A stretch of DNA of 5,360 bases, from assembly GCA_900553645.1 (NCBI GenBank), contig USEE01000127.1, positions 1 to 5,360 of the forward strand, in the 5' to 3' direction. The notes beneath the pieces are model-generated. The model saw only the letters and a list, made by a program, of their open reading frames with translations. It was not told the DNA's origin and made no database searches. Shown here piece after piece: positions 1 to 5,360 of this stretch (position 1 is the first letter of the stretch; the number at the start of each line of letters is the position of its first letter). Origin of the DNA: an uncultured Eubacteriales bacterium (GTDB lineage Bacteria; Bacillota_A; Clostridia; Christensenellales; Aristaeellaceae). The translations under genes were made by a program, and so were the position numbers.

Positions 1-1947
1 GCCTCATGCGCGTATGGCGAGCTGGCGCTGGCAACCGACTGCGAATGCGCAGCGCATCAGGACTACTGGTACCGCAGCGGCTGGTTCGATGATATGACTA
101 TGTTTATGAACGACTTCGGCGCGTTCGGGCCGATCAAGCCGCGCGAATATGCCTCACCCTCAGACAAAAAGCCCGACATATGCACGCTGACTGCAAGCGT
201 GAAGGTTGAGCCGGGCGATGCGCGCAAAGTTCGCTTTATAATAAGCTGGTTCAGGCCCAACTACAAAAAGTACTGGGGCAATCGCATTGCCAAGGGAGAC
301 GCACCCGACTGGCACAATTACTATGCAAAGCTATTCAGCGGCGCGGTCGATTGCGCGCGGTACTGCTTTAAGGAGTGGGACAGGCTGCTCGGCCAGTCGC
401 AGATGTTCGCGGACGCGCTGTCCTCGTCCACGCTGGACAGGGCGGTCATCGACGCGATACAGGGCAATCTGTGCATACTCAAAAGCACTACCTGCCTTAG
501 ACTTACAGGCGGCGACTTTTACGCGTGGGAAGGCGTGAACCGCGACGCGGGCAGTTGTGAAGGTACTTGCCAGCACGTATGGAATTACGCCTATGCCCTG
601 CCCTTCCTGTTTCCGAAGCTGGAACGCGGCGTGCGCGAAAACGAGATTAAATATTCGCTGGAAAACAGCGGACTGATGCACTTCCGCATGATGCTGCCGC
701 TGGGCGCAGACAAACAGGCATTCCGCGCGTGCGTAGACGGCCAGATGGGCACGGTCATGAAGTGCTATCGCGAATGGAAGCTGTCGGGCGATAACGAGTG
801 GCTGAAAAGCATGTGGCCGGGGATAAAGAGCTGCATCGAATACGCATGGAGCGGCGAGAACGAGGACAAGTGGGACGCGGAACGCACCGGCGTAATAACC
901 GGGCGGCAGCACCACACGCTGGACGTGGAGCTGTTCGGCGCAAACAGCTGGCTGACCGGCTTCTATCACGGCGCGCTGCTGGCGGGCGCTCATATGGCGC
1001 AGGCGGTCGGCGACATTAACGCGGCCAAGGAATATGCGAAGCTTTATCAGCGCGGGCACGAGCTGCTTGAGCGCGAAACGTTCAACGGCCAGCACTATGT
1101 ACAGGCAATCGATCTTGCCGACAAGGAGCTGCTCAGGCGGTTCAGCGCAGGTTCGGACGGCGAGGCCGTAAATGAATACTGGAGCGAGGAAAACGGCGAA
1201 ATCAAGTATCAGATCGGCGACGGGTGTGAAATCGATCAGGTGGTGGCCGACTGGCACGCGGGGCTCATCGGACTTGGAAACATATTCGAGCCTGACCACC
1301 GCAAAAAGGCGCTTAAAAGCATATACAAGCTGAACTTCAAGAACATGTGCGATCTGAACAACCCCTGCCGCATATTCGCGTGCAACGGCGAAAGCGGCGC
1401 GACAATATGCGCATGGGACGAAAATGTCAAAAAGCCCGCGATACCCATCCCCTACTCTGAGGAAGTCATGACCGGATTCGAATACGCATATGCGGGGAGC
1501 CTGCTGCAATGCGGCATGGAGAACGAGGCGCTGACAGTCGTGCGCGCGATACGCGACCGATACGACGGCAAGAAGCGCAACCCGTTCAGCGAGATCGAAT
1601 GCGGCGCAAGCTATGCGCGCGCGATGGCGAGTTACGCGCTGCTGCTGACTTACAGCGGTTTCCGGTTCGATATGACGCGCGGCATGATCGGGTTTAAGCC
1701 GATGCACGACGGCAGGTACTTCTGGTCGATCGACGGCGCGTGGGGCACGGTCGAGACGAGTACGGAGTGCGTCCGACTGAACGTGCTGTACGGATTGGTC
1801 AAACTCCGGCGTTTTGAACACGCGTTGGGTTCGGCTGCGGCGGTTAAGGTAAATGATACGGCGATTGCGTTCAACTGCGACGGCGACGCGGTTGTCGCGG
1901 ACATGGCGCTCACGGCAGGCGATTTGCTTACCGTGTGCGCTAAGTAA
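1..1947 (+). CDS. GH116 (DUF608) glycoside hydrolase, beta-glucosidase/glucosylceramidase-like, 5'-truncated
   Basis: The reading frame is open from base 1 to a TAA at 1945-1947 (648 residues), so the ATG at 94 is internal and the true start lies left of the window. Residues below are counted from base 1. The first ~95 residues are the end of the N-terminal beta-sandwich domain (GWFDD near 48-52, then ISWFRPNY at 81-88). The rest is the (alpha/alpha)6 catalytic domain. The stretch SCEGTCQHVWNY aligns with the nucleophile region of human GBA2 (E527), making E187 the likely nucleophile. HTLDVELFG aligns with the acid/base region (GBA2 D677), making D308 the likely proton donor. E487/E488 in YSEEV match a conserved acidic sugar-binding position. 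RNPFSEIECG (526-535), followed by YARAMASY, is a hallmark of bacterial members. GH116 enzymes are retaining exo-acting beta-glycosidases (glucosidase, xylosidase, N-acetylglucosaminidase); the substrate here cannot be read. Localisation is unknown because the N-terminus is missing. Family assignment is firm, specificity is not. Confidence 0.93.
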   Translation, partial: ASCAYGELALATDCECAAHQDYWYRSGWFDDMTMFMNDFGAFGPIKPREYASPSDKKPDICTLTASVKVEPGDARKVRFIISWFRPNYKKYWGNRIAKGDAPDWHNYYAKLFSGAVDCARYCFKEWDRLLGQSQMFADALSSSTLDRAVIDAIQGNLCILKSTTCLRLTGGDFYAWEGVNRDAGSCEGTCQHVWNYAYALPFLFPKLERGVRENEIKYSLENSGLMHFRMMLPLGADKQAFRACVDGQMGTVMKCYREWKLSGDNEWLKSMWPGIKSCIEYAWSGENEDKWDAERTGVITGRQHHTLDVELFGANSWLTGFYHGALLAGAHMAQAVGDINAAKEYAKLYQRGHELLERETFNGQHYVQAIDLADKELLRRFSAGSDGEAVNEYWSEENGEIKYQIGDGCEIDQVVADWHAGLIGLGNIFEPDHRKKALKSIYKLNFKNMCDLNNPCRIFACNGESGATICAWDENVKKPAIPIPYSEEVMTGFEYAYAGSLLQCGMENEALTVVRAIRDRYDGKKRNPFSEIECGASYARAMASYALLLTYSGFRFDMTRGMIGFKPMHDGRYFWSIDGAWGTVETSTECVRLNVLYGLVKLRRFEHALGSAAAVKVNDTAIAFNCDGDAVVADMALTAGDLLTVCAK

Positions 1948-1964
1948 GGTCTGGATATGATAAG

Positions 1965-2010
1965 GCGGCGCTTGCCTCTAGTTATGAGATGCGAGCGCCG
2001 CGTTGTGTTT
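1965..2010 (+). terminator. Intrinsic terminator of the GH116 gene
   Basis: The arms at 1965-1975 (GCGGCGCTTGC) and 1991-2001 (GCGAGCGCCGC) pair over 11 bp with one G-U wobble. The stem can extend by CTC/GAG (1976-1978 with 1986-1988) past a two-base bulge, leaving a 7-base loop. A T-rich run, GTTGTGTTT, follows at 2002-2010. It begins 17 bases after the GH116 stop codon, the position and polarity expected of its rho-independent terminator. Confidence 0.85.
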
Positions 2011-2060
2011 GACTAAGAATTGCTCTCCTGCCTTTACATGAAAAGCCACTTAAACTGCCT

Positions 2061-2111
2061 CAGCAAAATTAAGCGGCGCACGCCATACGAAATGTCGGGA
2101 GCGTGCGCCGC
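2061..2111 (-). terminator. Intrinsic terminator of the minus-strand peptidoglycan-binding gene
   Basis: The arms at 2073-2083 (GCGGCGCACGC) and 2101-2111 (GCGTGCGCCGC) are a perfect 11-bp inverted repeat with a 17-base loop. Read on the minus strand, the stem starts 14 bases after the stop codon of the 2126-3571 gene and is followed by TTAATTTTGCTG (2072-2061), a T-rich tail. Read on the plus strand the downstream bases are less T-rich, so it is mainly a leftward terminator, though it could also catch rightward read-through. Confidence 0.85.
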
Positions 2112-2125
2112 AGTTGTATATTCGA

Positions 2126-3571
2126 TTATTCCGCGGTATAGGTAAGCGCCGTGTCACCCAGCTCCAGTGTGAGCGTCCATGCGCCGCCGTGCGTCTGAAC
2201 CGCCGCGGGCACTTCCGCGTAGGCGATGAACTTGCCCTTGCTCAGCGGCAGCAGCGCCGTGCCGAACGACTGGCCGTCGTTCTGCTCGACCGCGAAGGTG
2301 CATTCATAGTCGTACTTGCCGTCCAGCGTGAGCGTCGCGGAGTAGTCCCACGATGCGTCCTTCTCGGCGAGCGCGAGACTTTCCAGCGTGCCCTCAAATA
2401 AGACGAGCACGTTATCGCTGTCCGATGCGCTTATCGCCGAGGTTTCGTCGCCGTCCGAAGGAGTTACGCGCTTTGCAAAGCGGTACGAATCCAGCTCTAT
2501 GCGCGCCGCGTCCGCAATTTCGTATATAGTGCCCGGCTCGGCGGCGGTGTCGCCCTCGGCGGTCTTTGCAACGCTGAGCGGCTTTGCGGCATCGCCGGTG
2601 TCAGGCTGTGCGCCGGTCTTGAGGGCGTTTATCAGCGCCGCGTCCGCACTGCCGGTGGGCACATAACCCAGTGCAAGCTGGGCACGCCTGACTGCGGCGC
2701 GGGTCTGATCGCCGTAGCTCGTGCTTGGATCGACGTACATGTAGCCCTCGTCGCGCAGAAGCTCCTGCAATTCGCGCACGGACTTACTGGAATCGCCCAG
2801 CTTCAGCACGTCGAAGTTTTTATCCAGCGTGAGCGACACGCGCGGCTGTGCGGATATTTCGGTTGAGACATAGGCGCAGGTCTTATCGTTTGCGTCCTCC
2901 CAATCGGATATGGCGCGCTCTGCGTCCGCGCCCGCGCCCAGCGCGTCGTATATGGCCAGCGCCTCGCGCACGCAGTCGGCCGACGCGGCCTGCATCTCGG
3001 CGCGCGCGGTGGAATAGTCGTTGTCGGAGCGCACCTTAACGGTATAGCTCTTTACGCGCTCGGCGCCGTGCAGCATTACGGAGAACTCCTTCGCGTCAGT
3101 CATCGCCCTCAGCATGGATATGCCGTCCGCGTTCAGCGGCGCGCGCATCATCTCGGTGCGGTAGGAGCCGATCGCGCTTACCTCGGACGCGGTTTCAAAG
3201 TCGTACCGCACGCCGTCGATCAACAGCGATACCGCGCCCGCGTTCACTTCCGTGCCGCTTATCATGCACACGTTCAACGTGGGCATAATTGTGTTGTCCA
3301 GCGTGTTGCCCTCCAGCGACACGTACATAAACAGCGTGCCATCGCCGGACGAGCGGCCATAGCCATTGCCTATCGCTTCTAGCGCGGCCTGCGTGCGGTT
3401 GGGAATCAGGTTCCATGCGCCGGTAGTCTCGTCGTGAGTGAACGCATCCTGAGTTTTGAGCGAATCGATATTTACTATCGGCGCGCCGTTTTGAAGCGCG
3501 TCGGCGCTTGCCAGTGCGCCACTCGCCATCAGCGCCGCCGCCAGTGCCAGACTTACTATCTGCTTTTTCAT
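2126..3571 (-). CDS. Secreted protein with central peptidoglycan-binding domain (PF01471-like)
   Basis: The protein has 481 residues. The N-terminus MKKQIVSLALAAALMASGALA is a classical Sec signal peptide: a KK charge, a hydrophobic core, and AxA cleavage sites at about residues 19-25 (ALA or ADA). Residues ~256-319 form a peptidoglycan-binding-like domain: LKLGDSSKSVRELQELL, then YGDQTRAAVRRAQLALGY and a closing ALINAL helix, the usual three-helix pattern. Residues ~28-250 include an unrecognised region (strand-rich ~77-182, helical ~186-230). An Ala/Asp/Thr/Pro-rich linker (~320-347) leads to a strand-rich C-terminal region (~385-481) with no family I recognise. Four cysteines (102, 200, 232, 424) are scattered, and no catalytic motif is evident. 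It probably binds the cell wall in a structural, sensory or enzyme-support role, but its function is unknown. It is a single gene with its own promoter and terminator, divergent from the adaptor operon. The ATG at 3571 is chosen because it directly precedes the signal peptide. Confidence 0.88.
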   Translation of the reverse strand: MKKQIVSLALAAALMASGALASADALQNGAPIVNIDSLKTQDAFTHDETTGAWNLIPNRTQAALEAIGNGYGRSSGDGTLFMYVSLEGNTLDNTIMPTLNVCMISGTEVNAGAVSLLIDGVRYDFETASEVSAIGSYRTEMMRAPLNADGISMLRAMTDAKEFSVMLHGAERVKSYTVKVRSDNDYSTARAEMQAASADCVREALAIYDALGAGADAERAISDWEDANDKTCAYVSTEISAQPRVSLTLDKNFDVLKLGDSSKSVRELQELLRDEGYMYVDPSTSYGDQTRAAVRRAQLALGYVPTGSADAALINALKTGAQPDTGDAAKPLSVAKTAEGDTAAEPGTIYEIADAARIELDSYRFAKRVTPSDGDETSAISASDSDNVLVLFEGTLESLALAEKDASWDYSATLTLDGKYDYECTFAVEQNDGQSFGTALLPLSKGKFIAYAEVPAAVQTHGGAWTLTLELGDTALTYTAE

Positions 3572-3582
3572 TATATATACGC

Positions 3583-3590
3583 TTTCCTTT
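3583..3590 (-). promoter_or_regulatory. Ribosome binding site for the peptidoglycan-binding gene
   Basis: Minus-strand AAAGGAAA lies upstream of the ATG at 3571, with 13 bases between AGGA and the start codon. That is longer than ideal, and the gap is the AT-rich run GTATATATA. No closer purine-rich site exists, so it is the best candidate, but it may be weaker than the sites of the two adaptor genes. Confidence 0.55.
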
Positions 3591-3612
3591 CGCAGATTTT
3601 CATCACAAGTGC

Positions 3613-3641
3613 ATTTTACATAAAGCGGATGCTTCTGTCAA
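3613..3641 (-). promoter_or_regulatory. Sigma-70/sigma-A-type promoter for the peptidoglycan-binding gene
   Basis: On the minus strand there is a perfect -35 TTGACA (3641-3636), a 17-base spacer, and a -10 TAAAAT (3618-3613) with five of six consensus bases. Transcription would begin around 3605-3607, giving a leader of about 35 bases before the ATG at 3571. The near-consensus sequence suggests strong housekeeping expression unless a repressor acts here. Confidence 0.8.
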
Positions 3642-3739
3642 CCACATATTACATGGTATTTCGCCAAAATGCTGCCGGAGTTGACATTGCGCACATATTG
3701 TCGGCTTATTTTTTCACAAAGTCGCTGTTTAGTTTTACG

Positions 3740-3762
3740 ATGCGCCCGAAGCGGCGCATTTT
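3740..3762 (+). terminator. Small terminator-like hairpin between the divergent promoters
   Basis: ATGCGCC (3740-3746) and GGCGCAT (3753-3759) form a perfect 7-bp stem with a six-base loop CGAAGC. The last T of the stem begins a four-T run (3759-3762). It sits just upstream of the rightward promoter, so it is outside the adaptor mRNA. It could stop rightward transcription entering from the divergent gene, or be an operator-like dyad. The short T-run makes terminator function uncertain. Confidence 0.45.
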
Positions 3763-3765
3763 GGG

Positions 3766-3794
3766 TTGTGTGTCGGCATTTGATGTGATAGAAT
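3766..3794 (+). promoter_or_regulatory. Extended -10 promoter for the adaptor operon
   Basis: TAGAAT (3789-3794) is a five-of-six -10 match, preceded by TGA (3786-3788), which gives the extended -10 form TGnTAGAAT. A partial -35, TTGTGT (3766-3771), lies at the ideal 17-base spacing. The predicted start is near 3801, giving a leader of about 48 bases before the ATG at 3849. The weak -35 offset by an extended -10 would also suit activator-dependent expression. Confidence 0.65.
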
Positions 3795-3831
3795 ATTGCA
3801 CATACATTAAGGATTGCCGTCTTTTGAGTAT

Positions 3832-3837
3832 AAGGAG
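3832..3837 (+). promoter_or_regulatory. Ribosome binding site of the first adaptor gene
   Basis: AAGGAG is followed by 11 bases before the ATG at 3849. An in-frame TAA at 3831-3833 overlaps it and no ATG, GTG or TTG lies between, so 3849 is fixed as the start codon. Confidence 0.8.
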
Positions 3838-3848
3838 ATCATACGCGT

Positions 3849-4943
3849 ATGAATGTCAAAAAAGTAATCGCCGGCGCGCTGCTGCCGCTGACGCTGCTTG
3901 CGCTGCCGGGCTGTTCGATGCTGCCCGAGGAGGAGGTCCGCTCCGCCCCGGTGCTGCGCGATTATCAGCAGGCTGAATACACGCTCACGCCCGTTTTGCG
4001 CGGCGATCTGGAGCTGACACAATCAATATCCTGTCGGTACGAGCCTGTTAAAGAGGAAAAGCTGTCGTTCGGCGTGGGCGGGCTGTACTTTGCCGGGATA
4101 TATGTCGAGCGCGGCGACTATGTGACCAAGGGCACGCTGCTGGCCGAACTGCAGATGGGTTCGCTAAAGGACGATATTGAAAACTGCGAATCCGAGATTG
4201 CGCGGCTGGAGATGCGCCTGCGTCAGGCAAATGAAATGACCGCACTGACTCTTAATCGCCACAAGCTGTACCTGCAAACGCTGTCCGACGAAGCGCGCAA
4301 GAATGCGCAGACACTTGAGGAAAAGCGCGCCGAGCTGGATCTGAACATTCAGTCGATAAGTGATTCGCTGATGATACAGCAAATGCGCCGGGAGGAGCTG
4401 GAACAAAAGCGCGCCGAACGCCAGCTGGTGGCGGGCATGGACGGCACGGTAATGTACCTGCGCAGCTATCGTGACGGCGATACGTCAACCGAGAACTCCA
4501 CCTTCATAACGCTGTCCGATACCGAGTCCAGCATGTTCACCGCCGAAACCGAGTTTTTTGACATTCTGCCCGTGGGCGAGGAATTCACCGTGGTGTGCAG
4601 CAAGGTTGAATATCCCGTGCGCGTGGTAAGCGCCGAGGAGCTGGGACTGCCCGCGCCCGACGCGGACGCTAAAAAGCAGACAGTGTATCTGAAGCTGCTT
4701 GAGCCCGCGGTCGATCTGGAATCGGGCGACCGCGGCACGGTTTCAGTGCTGCTGGACTCGCGGCAGGGGGCGCTGTACGTCAATTCCAAGGCGGTATCGA
4801 CCGTGGACGGGCGCTCGTTTGTGTACGTGCTGGGCGACGACGGACTGCGGCACATGGTCGATGTGGAAATCGGACTTTCGACCGGCAGTCAGACCGAGAT
4901 CGTATCCGGGCTGAACGAAGGCGACGAAATCATACTCGCGTGA
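3849..4943 (+). CDS. HlyD/MacA-type efflux membrane fusion (periplasmic adaptor) lipoprotein
   Basis: The protein has 364 residues. The N-terminus MNVKKVIAGALLPLTLLALPGC is a lipoprotein signal with a lipobox LPGC, so Cys22 is the predicted lipidation site (Pro at -2 is less usual). Residues ~70-103 form the first half of a lipoyl/barrel-sandwich domain: LSFGVGG, then VERGDYVTKGTLLAEL. Residues ~105-192 are a charged heptad-like helical hairpin, rather short and MacA/YknX-like. VAGMDGTVMYL (194-204) returns into the lipoyl domain. A beta-barrel follows (~228-305), then a membrane-proximal domain from about 308 ending in VSGLNEGDEIIL, the usual C-terminal signature of RND/MacA adaptors. Such proteins link an inner-membrane transporter, ABC or RND, to the outside; in a monoderm the lipid anchor would hold it on the outer face of the membrane. 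It is first in an operon with a second adaptor 18 bases downstream. The substrate is unknown. The family assignment is strong; assignment to MacA rather than another branch is tentative. Confidence 0.9.
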   Translation: MNVKKVIAGALLPLTLLALPGCSMLPEEEVRSAPVLRDYQQAEYTLTPVLRGDLELTQSISCRYEPVKEEKLSFGVGGLYFAGIYVERGDYVTKGTLLAELQMGSLKDDIENCESEIARLEMRLRQANEMTALTLNRHKLYLQTLSDEARKNAQTLEEKRAELDLNIQSISDSLMIQQMRREELEQKRAERQLVAGMDGTVMYLRSYRDGDTSTENSTFITLSDTESSMFTAETEFFDILPVGEEFTVVCSKVEYPVRVVSAEELGLPAPDADAKKQTVYLKLLEPAVDLESGDRGTVSVLLDSRQGALYVNSKAVSTVDGRSFVYVLGDDGLRHMVDVEIGLSTGSQTEIVSGLNEGDEIILA

Positions 4944-4946
4944 CGC

Positions 4947-4951
4947 GGAGG
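4947..4951 (+). promoter_or_regulatory. Ribosome binding site of the second adaptor gene
   Basis: GGAGG ends 10 bases before the ATG at 4962 and lies within the 18-base gap after the first adaptor's TGA. It supports the start at 4962 and independent translation of the second gene from a shared mRNA. Confidence 0.8.
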
Positions 4952-4961
4952 CACTTATAAT

Positions 4962-5360
4962 ATGAAAAAAGCACTTGCGGCGCTGCTGATTGCGGCGCTT
5001 ACGCTGATGGGATGCGCGCTGGCCGAGGAAGCCGCCGTGCCGGAGCTTATCGAGCCGGTGGGCGTAAGGCTGGACACGGCCAAGGTCGTGCGGCAGGACA
5101 TATACAACATGAGCTACTACGACGCGGCAGTCGTGCCCTACACCGAGGAGCTTTCGTTCACGGTGGACGGCAAGATCGATACGGTGACTGCCTTAGTCGG
5201 CGATGTCGTTAAGAAGGGCGACGTGCTGGCCACGCTCGACCAGACCGACGACGAAGAACAGGCAGAGAACCTGCGGCAGCAGATAGATTATCTTGAAACT
5301 GAGCTTGCTTTTGCAAAGCGCTCGGACAAACTGACGCTGGAGTCGGCTCAGTTGGAGCTG
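4962..5360 (+). CDS. Second HlyD/MacA-type membrane fusion protein, 3'-truncated by the window
   Basis: The frame is open from ATG 4962 to the window end (133 residues, no stop). The N-terminus MKKALAALLIAALTLMGC has a lipobox-like LMGC, predicting lipidation at Cys18. A signal peptidase I site, ALA before EE (residues 19-21), is an alternative, so anchoring is less certain than in the first adaptor. Residues ~64-93 are a half lipoyl motif: LSFTVDGKIDTV, then VGDVVKKGDVLATL. From ~96 a charged amphipathic helix begins (QAENLRQQIDYLETEL), the first arm of the adaptor hairpin. The pattern LSF-V-G ... GD-V-KG-LA-L is shared with the upstream adaptor, but the two differ at most other positions, so they are old paralogues and not a recent duplication. 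It lies in the same operon and likely acts with the same transporter or its own. The beta-barrel and C-terminal domains fall outside the window, so the assignment rests on the N-terminal third. Confidence 0.82.
   Translation, partial: MKKALAALLIAALTLMGCALAEEAAVPELIEPVGVRLDTAKVVRQDIYNMSYYDAAVVPYTEELSFTVDGKIDTVTALVGDVVKKGDVLATLDQTDDEEQAENLRQQIDYLETELAFAKRSDKLTLESAQLEL

Noticed and set aside
331..1821. A 496-codon open reading frame on the minus strand opposite the GH116 gene
   Set aside because: It lies exactly codon-for-codon opposite the GH116 frame. Antisense stops there need TTA, CTA or TCA sense codons, which this GC-rich gene rarely uses, so a long shadow frame is expected. It has no recognisable domain and its composition looks like reversed coding sequence.
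94..1947. ATG at 94 as the real start of the glycoside hydrolase
   Set aside because: The frame stays open to base 1 and the residues before 94 (YWYRSGWFDD) continue the family's N-terminal domain. No ribosome binding site precedes 94.
2011..2072. Possible small gene or RNA between the two convergent terminators
   Set aside because: No promoter, ribosome binding site or convincing reading frame was seen in this short AT-richer stretch.
2388..2666. Plus-strand open frames opposite the peptidoglycan-binding gene (also 2114-2401 and 3068-3382)
   Set aside because: They lack ribosome binding sites and recognisable domains, and lie entirely or almost entirely (2114-2401) within a well-supported minus-strand gene with signal peptide, promoter and terminator.
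3681..3711. Plus-strand TTGACA as the -35 of a second rightward promoter
   Set aside because: At spacings of 15-19 bases the -10 candidates (such as GCTTAT and CTTATT) match the consensus at only about half the positions and lack the key first T and A. The extended -10 promoter at 3766-3794 is the better candidate.
4941..4964. Possible read-through fusion of the two adaptors
   Set aside because: Both genes are in the same frame, separated by a TGA and six codons. However, the second has its own GGAGG site, ATG and signal peptide, so separate translation is the simple reading.

Overview
The window looks like chromosomal DNA from a GC-rich, probably Gram-positive anaerobe, perhaps an uncultured gut or rumen Clostridia-type bacterium. 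This is an inference from four things: strong AAGGAG/GGAGG-type ribosome binding sites, sigma-A-like promoters, lipoprotein-type export signals on two transport adaptors, and a peptidoglycan-binding secreted protein. Third codon positions are mostly G or C, while the intergenic promoters are AT-rich. No RNA gene, mobile element, CRISPR array or integrase was seen.

Layout. (1) Bases 1-1947, plus strand: the C-terminal three quarters or so of a family GH116 (DUF608) glycoside hydrolase, cut by the left edge. Both predicted catalytic residues are visible. (2) Bases 1948-2125: a convergent intergenic region with two GC-rich hairpins, one terminating each flanking gene. Their stems follow nearly the same sequence plan. 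(3) Bases 2126-3571, minus strand: a secreted 481-residue protein with a central peptidoglycan-binding (PF01471-like) domain between two unrecognised, probably beta-rich regions. (4) Bases 3572-3848: a divergent promoter region. A near-consensus promoter faces left, an extended -10 promoter faces right, and a terminator-like hairpin lies between them. (5) Bases 3849-4943 and 4962 to the right edge, plus strand: two consecutive genes for distinct HlyD/MacA-type membrane fusion (periplasmic adaptor) proteins, both with lipobox-like signals and 18 bases apart.

How they fit together. The two adaptor genes almost certainly form an operon. Adaptors of this family normally work with an ABC (MacB/FtsX-like) or other inner-membrane transporter, which would be expected past the right edge but is not seen. 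The divergent cell-wall-binding protein shares the promoter region and could be co-regulated with them, since all three act at the cell surface. The glycoside hydrolase is a separate transcription unit, closed off by its own terminator. I found no convincing sign of a wholly new system; the most distinctive points are the tandem adaptors and the matched pair of convergent hairpins.
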